Under the pieces are notes generated by a model, which searched no databases, had not been told where the DNA came from, and was given only the letters and a program-made list of their open reading frames with translations. Below are positions 1 through 12,400 of a stretch of 64,000 nucleotides of DNA, in pieces. The first letter of the stretch is position 1; the number at the start of each line of letters is the position of its first letter. A program made the position numbers and the translations under genes. The stretch comes from Anisakis pegreffii (lineage: Eukaryota > Nematoda > Chromadorea > Rhabditida > Anisakidae), in the NCBI GenBank assembly GCA_035041965.1, contig JAPYMA010000240.1, positions 62,001-126,000 of the forward strand, given 5' to 3'.

Positions 1-3000
1 AGTACAACTGGCCAATATTGTGGGATAGAGACATCACTAGTCTTGATGCATTGGGCAGGTGGATGGCATCTAGGATACCTAAGACACCTCAATTTCATAT
101 GAATCGAACGATGAGTGTGCTTTATCCAGTAAAAGCTTCATTTTCAGGTGTTAATAACACTTGATTATCGCCTCAGTATCGCTAGCGATTCTCAAGTAGC
201 TTACTTATTAGCATAGGTTTATCGCCGCAGCTCCTAGCTTATTCAATATTATCATCATTGCAGAATTATGGTTCCTGAATGGGTACTGTGGTGATTATGA
301 TCCACGTTCGTTGCTGATGCATGTTTGTGAAGATGGACGAGTCAAATTGTGGAGCGACTTCCTTCAATATTTGTCAGTAATTCGACAACTGCTTCTTATC
401 CTCTCATTTTTTTCATCACTCGGTCGAAAAGTGGAGCTTTGAATCACATATTATTGGTGCGGTTGACGAAATCAAATAAAATACTGATCGTATGAATCGC
501 GTCACCAATTATAATAGGAACGAAGATAGTGCTGAGTAGGAATATCTTCGATCGGGATTGTTGCTGAGAGAGTATAGACAGCATTGCTTTCGATTGAAGG
601 TAATGCTGCTGACAGTTGCCGAGGAATTGCTGCAAGAATTTCTTCTAAACACTTTGCCATAATCTGCAGTTCCGAGAAAGAATTCAGCAAAATCGGAGAA
701 GGAGCGTTCAGTGAGGTGTACACGGCCAAATCTTCACTGGATCATTCTACTGTTGTTTTGAAGGTAACGTGCCATTGATAGTATATCCTCATGATTATGT
801 TTAAACTGAGCACTTGAAATATGAAATCATCTCGTTTCGTGATTTTCACTCGTCTATTCACTTACAGGTGGTGCCAGTTGACGACGGTACAAATGTGACC
901 ATGAGCAGTAAACCATCGAAGACGTTTCTTTCGATTTTACCCGAAGTGCTTATCTATCGAGAAATCGAACTGCTTTCAAGTGGTCAACGCTATGCAACAC
1001 CTTGCTTCATTGGTGCGCGAAAAGTTTATCTTGTTCGAGGTAACTCGGCGATCCATTCTATCTGATATCCTATGTGAATTACAGACTGCAAAGGTATGAA
1101 ACGATTGTAGACTCCAAAATATAATGAGGACTGTGATGCAGTTATGCAATCGTTTATATTGCAGCCATATTCCTTTCACAGTACCACTCCGTATCATTGC
1201 GTAATTTGAATACAGATTGATCGAACCTAGCAATAAGCCTGATAATCCCTCGGCTGCATGGAATAGCTGATTGTTCTTTAAGGAAAATATCCGGACTTGT
1301 TGACAACGGCATGGAATAAATTTGCCGCTGAACGATCGTACTATAATGATTGCCCAGAAGTACATGATGAACAACAACATTTCGTTATTTTTGAAAGTGC
1401 TGATGGCGGCGTTAATCTGGATGCTTTCAAGGTTTTCATGATTAGATATTTCCCCAACGGATGCACTTTTTCGTCCTGTTCTTCAGCTCTCTTAAGTTTG
1501 AGACGCTGCTCTATACAATTTTCGACTTGTGAATGAATGCTCAGTACTGAAACTGGTTTCGTACTAAGTAAGCATGGAGCTTAAACTGGGCATGGAGCTT
1601 AAACTCATGCAACAATAAGCTGATCTCATGGACCTCTGGCGTATACTTGCAACCTCATTTGGTGCTGTCGTATTTCAGTTCTAGACTGGTCGACTGATGC
1701 GTATATTCGGAGAGTTATCTCCATCCTTTGCAAACTTCAATTTTCAAAGAAAAAAACCCAAGGGATTCAAGAGGTTGAACTCCGGGATCTCGCGCAAACA
1801 CTAAATACCACTTTAAGCCAACTCACTGACTGGTCAAGCAGGCGAAGGAATATTATTAGTGCGATTATTACGGATGAGAATATTTCTACCAGTGGAATGG
1901 AATATAAGATCAAGATCAAGCGTTTCATTTTCATTAGTGAAATTAAGATCCAGCGTTTCGATCAAGTCATCTCCGTATTCGTCCAACTAACGCTATCGTT
2001 AGCGATTGCTGAACGCTTGCTGTGTTTTGAACATCGTGATCTGCATGCTGGTAACATTCTCATTCAGTCGGTTCCAATCAAAACAGATATAGAGTAGGTT
2101 TAACTGAATCAGTTCTGGTGTAATCATTTCATTTCACTCGAATTCCGTTTAATGTTATAAAGTGAATAATTGAAATTGAATATCTCTGGGATTAGAGGAC
2201 TCTCCAGGATCAATACTGTTGAATCGTTAGGATATTGAAACGTTTAAGACGATTAAACTTCTTAATTGCTCTCAAAGAGATAGCTTTGTCATTTTGGCCG
2301 AATATCTGTGCACTTTCCTAATTCTCTCAGCCCTCAAGTATTGTGCACGGTATTAATTTGAAATAGGAGAACAAATTGCAATTTGATAAAACGTTTAGTT
2401 TTTGTTGTCAAAGACGAAATAGTGAGGAATGATCTATACAGTTGTTTAGTTTAAAGCCTCAGTCTGCAAATGGAAGTTTGAAGATCCTTTGAACCCTACC
2501 AAAGGCAGGAAATAGTGATTCTATTTTATTTGGCCTTACATTATAACGAACAACCCCTAGTAAAATGATATTTGTATTTGTAGGTTTCGATTTCGTGATG
2601 AAACAATTAAAGTTCGTTCCAATGGAGTGCGAGTTTCAATTATCGATTTTTCATTATCAAGAATGAGTAAAGGTATTAATTGCTTCATTTTTGATCATCG
2701 AAGTCGCAAATTTGGATTTGCAGAAGAATGATGTGACAAAATGACAGCAGTGACAAAATGACAAAATGAATTATGACAGCAGTTGCATTTTGGATGTGAC
2801 AAAATGACAAAATGACAAAAATGACATTTGGATGCAACAAAATGAATTATGACAGCAGTTGAATTTTACCGATAACGGTATTAAAAGCAAAAATTTGATG
2901 TGATTCTGCCCATATTATGCAATGTTAGCACATTAAAAGTTGCAGGTATAGCTGTTATACGGACGGATTTGTCGAATGAAGAGGATATTTTTACTGGTGA

Positions 3001-3815
3001 AGGTGATTACCAGTACGATATTTATCGTATGATGAAACAACAAAATGGGTCAGCATCGCAATCATTATTGTCGACTGTAGCTAGCTATAAATAATGCAAA
3101 ATGATATTCTTCGGAACAAATAGTCCACTTCTATGCCGATACATCAGATTACTTCATTCGCACGGTTCATTAAAAGGGATCTAGTGAGAGTTTTTCTCAT
3201 TTTGAATCGTAAAGAATCGCTTGAATCGTTTTTTCATTATGAATTTTAAAAGCAAAGAATTTTTCTGAAAGAATTTTTCGATGTCTCACTCCTTCATCAT
3301 TAGTTCATGTGAGTTGTTGAATGAGGGGGAGGAAGTATTTTCAACGTTCGAATCCAGTGGAATCCATTTGAAACGATTATCTCAACAGTTACCAAGGTTA
3401 TGAAGCCTTCATAAACGCGATCAGCCGCATAATAGACTGATAATACTTTTAGTAACCAGGCAACGACAGCTGCTCCAGTTTTATTGATGAATAATTAAAG
3501 AAGTTCCAAAACTATTGATGGATGAGATTAATTATTTACTGACACTTTTTAAGGTGTAGTTCTTATTGCTGCTTCATTCTGCGTCTTTTCAGCAACGATT
3601 GGTGCAAATTTGAGCCTCGAAGCAATGTCCTTTGGCTGCACTATGTGCTCAAATATTTATGTGACCGAATAAATTACAATGCAAATACAAGATTGTTGAG
3701 TGCGAGAAAGAATCATTTTGAGCAAGTTATTTTACCAGCCATACTTAAGTCAAGTGGGTTTTCGACGATAGAACTTCTCAACAAAAGAAATTATTTCTAC
3801 AATTTTTATTCATGA
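1..3815 (+). CDS. Haspin-family serine/threonine kinase (5' end uncertain)
   Basis: Haspin kinases phosphorylate histone H3 Thr3 in mitosis to recruit the chromosomal passenger complex. Proposed core exons: 670-763, 868-1039, 1283-1431, 1954-2092, 2584-2672, 2946-3048, 3593-3815; phases agree at every junction. Visible motifs: glycine loop IGEGAFSEVY, ATP lysine in VVLK, alpha-C glutamate in IYREIELL, catalytic FEHRDLHAGNILI, the haspin-type metal site IIDFSLSRM in place of DFG, then GDYQYDIYRMMK and SNVLWLHY. All expected catalytic residues are present, so the enzyme is probably active. The stop TGA is at 3813-3815. Upstream candidate exons are 1-149 (donor at 150) and 264-372, which also join in phase to 670; a further possible exon is 541-600. 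The true start lies before the window or is not recognised. Odd: HRDLH is followed by AGN, where I recall Trp in vertebrate haspin. Confidence 0.85.
1572..1605 (+). repeat. Short tandem duplication
   Basis: The 15-16 nt word GCATGGAGCTTAAACT occurs twice, 18 nt apart, in the haspin intron. Confidence 0.8.
1686..1953 (+). other. Long open frame inside a haspin intron
   Basis: Between the exons ending at 1431 and starting at 1954 the frame from 1683 to 2096 stays open. The upstream part encodes a protein-like stretch (for example RRVISILCKLQFSKKK, then VELRDLAQTLNTTLSQL) that has no haspin counterpart. It could be retained coding sequence, giving a kinase insert if an acceptor near 1680 were used, a remnant of another gene, or chance. 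No haspin-phase splice to it was found: a phase-0 join at TTTCAG meets TAG at once. Confidence 0.3.
2728..2862 (+). repeat. Minisatellite with GTGACAAAATGACA-like units
   Basis: Within the haspin intron 2673-2945 the words GACAAAATGA and ATGACAGCAGTTG recur several times in about 130 bp. There are two longer blocks (GATGTGACAAAATGACA... and GAATTATGACAGCAGTTG...) arranged as an irregular tandem array. No gene function is visible. Confidence 0.75.
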
Positions 3816-5112
3816 AAAAAATTTCATTATGTTTCTCGAGACCTAACGAAACAAAAAATATCGACTGATGACACGAAATCTCCTATGTGTCTTTGAAGAG
3901 TGACTGAAACTGGTGAGCTAAGTAGATGAAATCGTGGTGAGTAGTTTAAATCACACTAATGATATGACCATAACAGACACTATAACAATACATGTAATTA
4001 TAACACGTGTAATGAAGCAGTTGGAATTAACAATCCTTTTTCTAATTGCTAGCTGGCTATGGATACTGATAATTTGACTACTGCCTATGTATGCATCATT
4101 TTAATCACCTCACACTACTCACAAATGATCCAGCGGTATAATCGTAGTCACCGAGATGTTGATGAAGTAATGATCAAAATCAATCGATCACATAGTCACT
4201 TGATCATGATTTCGAAGTTACCAAACAAATGCTTCTCATCTATCAGAAGTATGTATCTCACAAGCAGTTATCGGATTCTATCGCATGAGATTAAACAGTA
4301 ATTTATGAATGAGTATCCAATAAGTTCAATCGTTTTTTTTCAGATAGTGCGATTGAAGTGCTTGAGAGCGAAGTACTCCGCGATTTATTCGTTGAAGTAT
4401 TGAGTATTGAGCGCGATTGTTGATGAGAAATCAATTTCGAAGAAATATGAAAAGAAACGAATATTACAAAGAAACTGAAGAAGAAATGTGAAAAGAAACA
4501 ATTTTCACAAAAAAAAAAGAACCTTTCCTTTCACTCATTGTTCAACGCTGTTCATGCAGATATAGCTTTCTCGAATATAAGAAATTCAAACACGAAAAGA
4601 CATCAACGTACCAGTTGGGATGAAATGAAACATTTTGAAATGGATGCGAATGTCATTAAGCAAGAGCGCAATTTCAGAGGAGACTATAAAGTTTTCGTAG
4701 TGCTGAAAATCCCATTGTTGAAAACAATTAGAGGAATTCTAATGATTGCTATGCTATTAAACGAGTTGTCATGCATGGCGTTCTCAATCACCATTAAATT
4801 CTTTTATTAGAATACGGATCTCGTCAACAGAATTGCTAATCACTATAAGTACAAGCAAGGCCTTCACGTGAATGAATAAATGAATTGAAAAATGTTCTGA
4901 ACTAGTTGTGTTTCATATATATGATGAATGAATATGAATTGAGATGCTTGATGTTTTGCAAACGATTCAGCAATTGACGGAAGTTGCCCTTGGTTACACG
5001 TTAGCCTAGTGTTATAGTTGATGATGTGGACGGATATACATGTGCATTTAGGGAGATTTATGCATCTGGCGTTGAAATAATCCAACCTTCTCAGCCAAGC
5101 TCCTTAGCTCAC
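3816..5112. other. Gap between haspin and the CTU2-like gene, with one possible small exon
   Basis: Most of this stretch shows no coherent gene. The best candidate is a plus-strand terminal exon at 4344-4423, preceded by a strong acceptor (eight T then CAG), encoding SAIEVLESEVLRDLFVEV and a short acidic tail before TGA. Upstream at about 4193-4252 a frame reads DHDFEVTKQMLLIYQK. Whether these belong together, or to a small gene downstream of haspin, cannot be decided from sequence alone. I see no RNA gene. Confidence 0.3.
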
Positions 5113-6059
5113 GTTGATGCCATGATGGTTGCCATTCTGTTTCAGCGATATCTCACGCTGTAGGCAGCTGACGTACTGGAATATTTCAAGTGTTGAAGCG
5201 TTTTGTATTGTTAGGCGTCGACGAGGAACTTCAGTTTAACATTTGACGTATTCACTTGCCCTGTGGGAAAGACAATATTTTTCATTATTTCGTTCAGAAA
5301 TGTCCCCTTTTAACTTTTCGACACGTTCACGTCTGTTTTCTTCAAAACATGAGAAAACGTCAATGTATTCTTTGGAGCATTGGAAAATGTGAAGTAGACT
5401 TGAGAGAAAGAATTTAAAAGAGCTTTCACAGATTTTGATGAAATGTTTTGATGAGATTCACGGTTTGCATGGATATAGCTACATAACGATGCCAGTTTGA
5501 GTACGATGCCAGCCGTTTCGGGTACGGATATTTCAAGTAAGCTCTGCTTACCTACGCCAACGGATGAGGGAGGTGCCTCGAATCCCATGGGTATCTAACC
5601 AATCTTTTTGTATCTAAGCATCAAATGCTAAAATGTCTGTTTCCGCATTTGTGTAGGAGTAGAAGCATGCCAGTCAAACGGAAACACTTCATTGACTCTC
5701 GATTTTGATTATACGTCTTCATTGATAAACGCGATATCGAAAGTATATTGCTTACTACTAGGCAAATTTCGTGAACTTTGCCGTAAATTATAGAGTAGTG
5801 CGATGGCGGTGACATTGAAGTGATCGCATACGATGATCATGCGCTTTACATGCAATAACTCACTGAATGAGTGTTTCTGACACGTATCAGTTGCATGCAA
5901 TTGCCTGATGGCAATGTTGCGAAGGTATTGCTCTGAGGGACTACAGACGATCCCGTTATCAAGAACTGGCACGACCACTATTGGTTCGACCTCCAACTGT
6001 GACTTTGCTATACCTGTATGTTCGAAACAAGATTTGTATTCTCTCACTTCGAATATTTC
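5113..6059 (-). CDS. CTU2/NCS2-like tRNA 2-thiolation protein, 5' and 3' ends not found
   Basis: CTU2 partners CTU1 in thiolating the wobble uridine of cytosolic tRNAs. The exon 6059-5715 (acceptor TTTTCCAG, 115 codons, donor GAC|GTATAA) reads VEPIVVVPVLDNG, then VKRMIIVCDHFNVTAIALLY and YTFDIAFINED. This parallels CTU2 order: hydrophobic strand, basic helix, PP-loop region, then a strand ending in VDE. Further phase-compatible exons are 5594-5552, possibly one near 5480-5430, 5398-5248, and 5175-5113, which ends in LQREISLKQNGNHHGIN and resembles the LRDxxxKEIxxYN region. Odd: the PP-loop position reads CDHFNVTA instead of SGGxxSS, and the N-terminal Cys pairs are not evident. Identity is by recalled alignment only; coding status of the first exon is much firmer than the name. 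Confidence 0.5.
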
Positions 6060-6498
6060 CTGGAAAATATAATCTTAGTTTAGTAACCTCATTAGCCGGC
6101 ATATTTCTCACGTTTCGCACATAAGTTAGTCGAAGACTGCAAATCTGATAGTAAACAATCCACCTGATCGTAAAGTACTTCAGAACTTTTTACACGGAAA
6201 ATTCAACGAAGTATTTGAAAAAAACTATGTATTTGATATGAAAATCATGGAGATATTGCAAGTTTAGAATTGCTGATCGAGTAATCGTGTGAAACACCGA
6301 AAAATCTCGAAAATTTCGCAATGCTAACTGAAATTTTGCAAAATCAATCGCATTCCTCTATTGGTACCATCCGGACACCACTCCAACCAACTACGCAAGC
6401 AATCAAGCACTATTATCTATTATTATGTGTGATTAAAGGGAGATATACGTCGAGTGTTTCGTTTCATTCACGCGAATGTTTAATGCTGACAATTGCAG

Positions 6499-9400
6499 GA
6501 TGAAAGTTTATCGTCACAACATGCCGTGATTGATTTCAATCCAATTTCAAGAACTTATTGGCTGAAAGATTGCGGTACTGTGGCTGGTACATACCTGAAC
6601 AGTGAAGCGGTTGTTAAGAAAACGCAACTAAAAAGCGGTGATGTGATCCGATTCGGTTATGGAGCCGAATTCGTCTTTGAGATCAACACTAACACGTATC
6701 CATTGCTAGTTAAAGTATATAGCTTGATTGCCTTGCTGATTGATCTCTTCTCACTGTCCCTATCTTAATTGCATTAATTGCAACATGAAACCATGCGATT
6801 TACGAAAAATGGTAATACCATTAATATTCTCGTCGTTATTATCAATTGTGTTGCTATGCGGAATGCTGTTGTGTTCATCGCAACAATGTTTTGCTTAATC
6901 AGTATTTTTGTTGCTCTATCACTCCAAATAATTTATGACCACTGCTTTCATAGTTATACGCATGATTTACTAGACGATAAGACTAGCCGAACACCTGTAT
7001 AAGTGGAAGAATTTTCAGCGACGATCTGGTCACTGTGATGCGTGCCATTCGACAGTCTCGCTTCCAGTAGTTGGGGTGAGCCTTTATTCAGTCATTTGCT
7101 CGCAAGCAAAGGTCACAAACTTACCTCCGCCGTTCGGGATGAGATACATATCTATCAATTTGCACAGCTACATGTATCTGCAGCAAAGATAATGTGTCAG
7201 ATTAAATTTGGCTCATGATGATAATTTGGCTCGTGATATTTTCATAGTTTACAACCACTGATGGTCGTTATGAATATGTTATCATCATCACCGCAACGAT
7301 TATGATCCTCATTGATGTTCATGTGCTTTGCTGCCCTTAATGAATCTCCTTCAACTTCCTACGTCCGTAAACATGTGATCATATGTGATAAACATGATGA
7401 TTACCTGGATTAGCCAGGCTATCAAACATTTGTAACGTTGCTGGCCACAATGCTCGCGTTTCCGTTCGCACTGTTTTAGCCTTGATTGACGCCACCCCGC
7501 TGGCTAGACGAGCAGGCCGAACATGATGATATATGTGGTAAACATATCGTGAGATAATCATTTAAGTTATAATAACAAATGACATTCTACTTATGATCAT
7601 ATGCAATATGCATTTGTGATTGCTATTGATAGACAGCCATTAGAACAAATGATAATATGAACATTAAAGGCACATGCAATAGCACGCAATCACAGCCATA
7701 AATTGCTTCTTAACCAATAAATGCGTGCTCCATTCTGCTCAATTGATGGAATGGCAAAATTGGAATAATTAAAATTGCGTTCGCAGTTCTTTCAGAGACG
7801 TGTATTTCCTCCAATGACAGCGGCAGCCACAAGGCGAGAATCACTGAGTATCGATGAATCCCCACCGCCGCCGCCGATTATTCAGCATCCAAAACGCAAA
7901 GTGCGCATAGAGCAACACGAGCGCAATCGTTCGGTGGCCACATCGCCTTTACCAGTGAATCATGCTAGCACGAGCACATCAACGCTCAAAACGAACATTC
8001 GACCGGTGAGCAGCGGGCCCAGTCGACGTGCTAAACTGCGTAAGGATGTGCTGGGTCGGAGCAGCAGTTCGCCTGGAAAGCGAGATCTCTTCACACTGGT
8101 TGAAAATGGTTGGTGAATTTTTTGTACTTTGCTAGTAGTTGATCATATGATTGATTTCCAAGATTTCAATAGTATTTGGTCAATGGTAATATATCGTTGA
8201 GTTAGTTCACTATGGATTTTGAATTTGATAGAATAGATTTCAATTAAACATGCGAACAGTTTGGTTTGGAGTGTCCTTGATTGAGCACTCGCTATCTTTC
8301 TCGAGCAATTCACTGAATTTGTCGAGATACAGGACGCATGCATTTCAACAATATTGAAATGACGATAATTCGATTGATCTACATCATGCAGAAACCACAG
8401 TTAAGAATAATAACACTAACCAAACCTTAGAGCCTAAGCCTGACGTATCACTGCATCTATGTTAGTGTAGAATATAGAAATGACTGATTGCATTCGTAAT
8501 TTAGTGCCTTATGCTATCCAGTGGTATGTTGCGGGGACGAAAAAAAAGTCGGGCACAGAGAATATTTGGATAAAATTTTAGAGCCAGGGACTGAAAATAC
8601 AGTGGGCTCGAAAAAAGTCAGGAATGCGTAATGAGGAACGGGGTCCTGAAATTCCCCATGCCGGCAACACACTATTAGCCGGTTTCACACTTGAAACTGT
8701 CAATTTTAGCGGATAATATGGGCAATGAAAAAATAGCCGAAGTAGCAACCGGACGATCCTCGTCGTCAGGCGACACGTCCTCAACTGTAAATGACCAAAA
8801 ACCTCCACAAGCCAGGACGAATGTTCCGTTGGAAGGAAACAACTCGCCGTGGGAAATGACAAGCAATAATCTGCTGGAAAAAATTGTGCAACTGCAAGTG
8901 GAGCTGATACGGCGAGATGCTGAAATAAGAAAACTGAAAAAATTCGTTGACCCCGCAAGAAATTCGCATTCGCAGAAGCTTGGAAGCAGGATGTCTGCGT
9001 CTAGAACAAGAACGACTGCGACGTCTCCGTTGATAAACGACAATTCGGCTTGGAATGAAGCACCGACCGACGATTACTCATCTCCGATCGAGCTCGCTGG
9101 AGGTTCTGCTGATAGCTCGCAGGTGATTCAACTTACGAAAATATTATATTAAAGCACAGATTGCGACGCAGAGCAACTTATCTTTGGAAATTTTATTACG
9201 ACCTTATGCAGGAAATTCTATCGGAATACCCGACGTATTGGATTATACATTCATATAGCGGAACATTTCATGTTGATTATGAAATTTTACTTCATTCCAA
9301 CCAAATTTATCATCTCATTCGATGAATTTCACTGTTTCCAGTTCGTTTTCCAGCAACAAATGCCACTGAAACGTCAACGCTCAACATCTAATCCAGACGT

Positions 9401-12400
9401 ATTTGCGTCAAGTCAAGCTCGCAAACGTCGCACAAAATTGGATGTTGAGATCTATCGAACAATTCTTGCGGTAAGGTCGTTACCTGAATCAAGGCATGAA
9501 ATTGAAAACATCCCATCGATGCCACTGAACGATTATAGTCGCCAGTATCACTGTTTGAAAGCGACTTCTCGCAACGATTTTGTGTGAATGACTTCATAAA
9601 ATGAGGTGATGATGCGTAAGTGCGTAACTTTGAGGTGATGCGTAACGAGCTCACATATTTGAGTCATAAACTGGCCGCATATCCGATGAGAGATTATGCT
9701 GGGGTCTTCAACGTAATCGTTAGCGCTATTCAGGAACCGTTCACTTATGAGATGATGGTTTGTGATTGTTGATTGTTGTTCGTTTCATTCGTATGCTTAT
9801 TGGTATCATTAAGTTCGTTTACATTGGCATTAATGATTTCAACTGCAACGAATTCATCGGTACTTTTGCTGTCGCAACTACGGCAAACCTTCACAGACAT
9901 ATGGAAGTTTACATCGAAACGAATTAATTTGTTCAGAATATCGAAGAGAAATGCCGAGAGATGCTGTCCAGCAAAGGTTTCAGTGATGAACAATTAGAGC
10001 GTCTTCATCAAATCATTACAGATCCAAATGATCACTTCCAGGTAATCAAATACACAAGGCGGCTGATCGATAATTTTGTAGATCTAGTCGGATTTTACAA
10101 CAGCGGCGAATGTAAAGTGGTGGAATAAATAACGCTCAACGCTTCTTTTGCGGCTTATGAAGCAATGAATCTGTGAACGATTGATTTCTTGTACAGATTG
10201 TTTGCACTGATAAGCAACTGTAAAAAAACTTTAGCGTATTAGTTCTAGATCACAGTGAAAGAATGCAACTGGAATTGATAAAATTGTGATGATAGAATAA
10301 TATTATGTAGATGGCGATTTTTCCAATTGATTTCTGGATTTGCTTCTGCCTACTTTGTGATCGTTTCAATTTCAGCTCATTGGTCGACAATTGCAGCAAA
10401 TATTACCCATGATTCGGGAAGCAGCTACAATTGCTCGAGAGGCAGTTCGCGCATGTTCTGTTTTCACGGAATGGTCAAGAGAGCTCGGAGTTTGTTTCCT
10501 ATTAACTCATAAATACTTAAATTTTCTTCAATCTTGTGACTTTTTTTTTCAGTTTTATATTTCAAAATGTCTTCAGTCTCTATGTGTAACGTCATAATTT
10601 AATCATTGAGCTTTGTTTGGAAAGAAAAGTGATTACCTCAGTTCATCGTAAAGAGATACTAAATCATGTTGCTGGTCATTAGAGAGGGTTGGAAACTTCA
10701 GCGCTATTGAAGTGTCATCAATCGTTATCGTTGATATTTCAGCTTAAATCTTTGGTTGGTGTATTTTAATAGTAGTGAATGATTATTCGGAAGTCACTTT
10801 GAGCCACTGTAGGACAGGATTCGAACGCTTGGATTGGATTCCGAAACGCTGATGGGATTTGCTGATGAGCTGCAGATTCGTTTCGGTCAGCGACTGTTGG
10901 CCAATCACTGGCTACCACCTTCACTAACGCCTCTGCTTCGAATAGCAGCGATTGCTCTGCGACAGAACATCGAAACGAAGCAAGTCGAGAGGGTGTCGAT
11001 CGGCAGCAATACTGGTCAGTTGCTGAAGAAATTGATTTTAATCGGTTAAAATCGTTTCATTCGTTGTTGTTGGCGTTCAAACTTGAAAGGAATCGTTTTG
11101 TCTTGTTTCGAACTGGCTCAGTGAAGCAGTTTATAGTAACTAAAGTTTTGAGCTTTCTGAATGTGAGAAGAGTAGATGTCGCAGATGGCAAACAGCCGGT
11201 GATCTCAAACGCTGTTGAAGGTTTTCGTTTAAGAATTAACAGTGGACACTATCGGCTTCATGGAATCGGAACTGCAATCACTGAGGAGACAGCGCGATGC
11301 GAAACAGGTATTTGTTGCGCGAGTGTCATGTTTTGTTAATGCATCATCAGTTTTGCTCTCTTGTCTTGTCGTTGTTCAGGAATGTTTTCTGCATGCTGCA
11401 TGGAAAATTCATTAAAGAATTATTTTTCGAAGTCATGAAGAGTTTTAACTCAAGAGATTCATGACATGACCGTCGTTTTAGGTGCAGCAAGCAGTTGAGC
11501 AAAACAACGGAGAACAACAAACACAAGGCCAAAAAGTAGGGAGTGAAGATTTATCACTACAGCGAAGTACATCGTCACCAAAACCAAGACCACGTTTGAG
11601 CATATCCGCCGCAGAATCAGTGCGTTCAAATGTGGGACGAGAATTTTTACATCTTGATAGCAAAACTAGCGATGCTGATTCGCACTCTACAACAGTAAAG
11701 AGATCGCTGTCAAGCACTTCGAATCCTAATCTCTTATCCTTTCCATCGGTGAGGGAAAAATCGGCAATACTGTCGGATACTTCGACACTTCGCATGGCTG
11801 CGGATTGTCAACAACATGTTGCAAATACCTCTGAGAGAAGTGGAACGAAAGAAACGGTTGGTTCGTCGACTGAGAATCAAAAACAAGAAAGTGCCTCTTG
11901 TGGAACCGAGGATCCCAAATGCACTCTTTCATCAAGTACTGTAATGGATAATCGGCAAATACCTCCGATGGCAGGTGGAAGTCCAGTTACTGTTCGAGAG
12001 CAGATAACTGCCAACACCGCATTTGGGAGCAGCGTTCAAAGCTCTAAGATCCCATTCGGCAGTCAGAATAAAGACACCAAACCCTTGACTCCTTTGACGG
12101 ATCGACGTTTCTCTGAACCAATAACTCGGCGGAATATTCCGGATTATGAGATTTTACGCGAACAAATTGATCAGTTCGATAAGACCACAATCATGCAGCA
12201 GGAGTCAGCAGTAGAGAAAAACCGGCAAGCAACCTCTGAGGTCAAGCATGATCGTCTTGATTCTTCTTCACCTTCTGGATCTCGGCTTACAACATCGAAA
12301 TCCATGCAACCTTCTGAGATTTGCTCACCAGAAAAAATGGATGTCTTAGTATCGACAGCAAAATACGAAGGACCATTGTGTGCGCTATCAAGAACGCCAG

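Noticed and set aside
6088..6102. Start exon (MPANE) for the CTU2-like gene
   Set aside because: In phase, but the implied intron would be only 28 nt.
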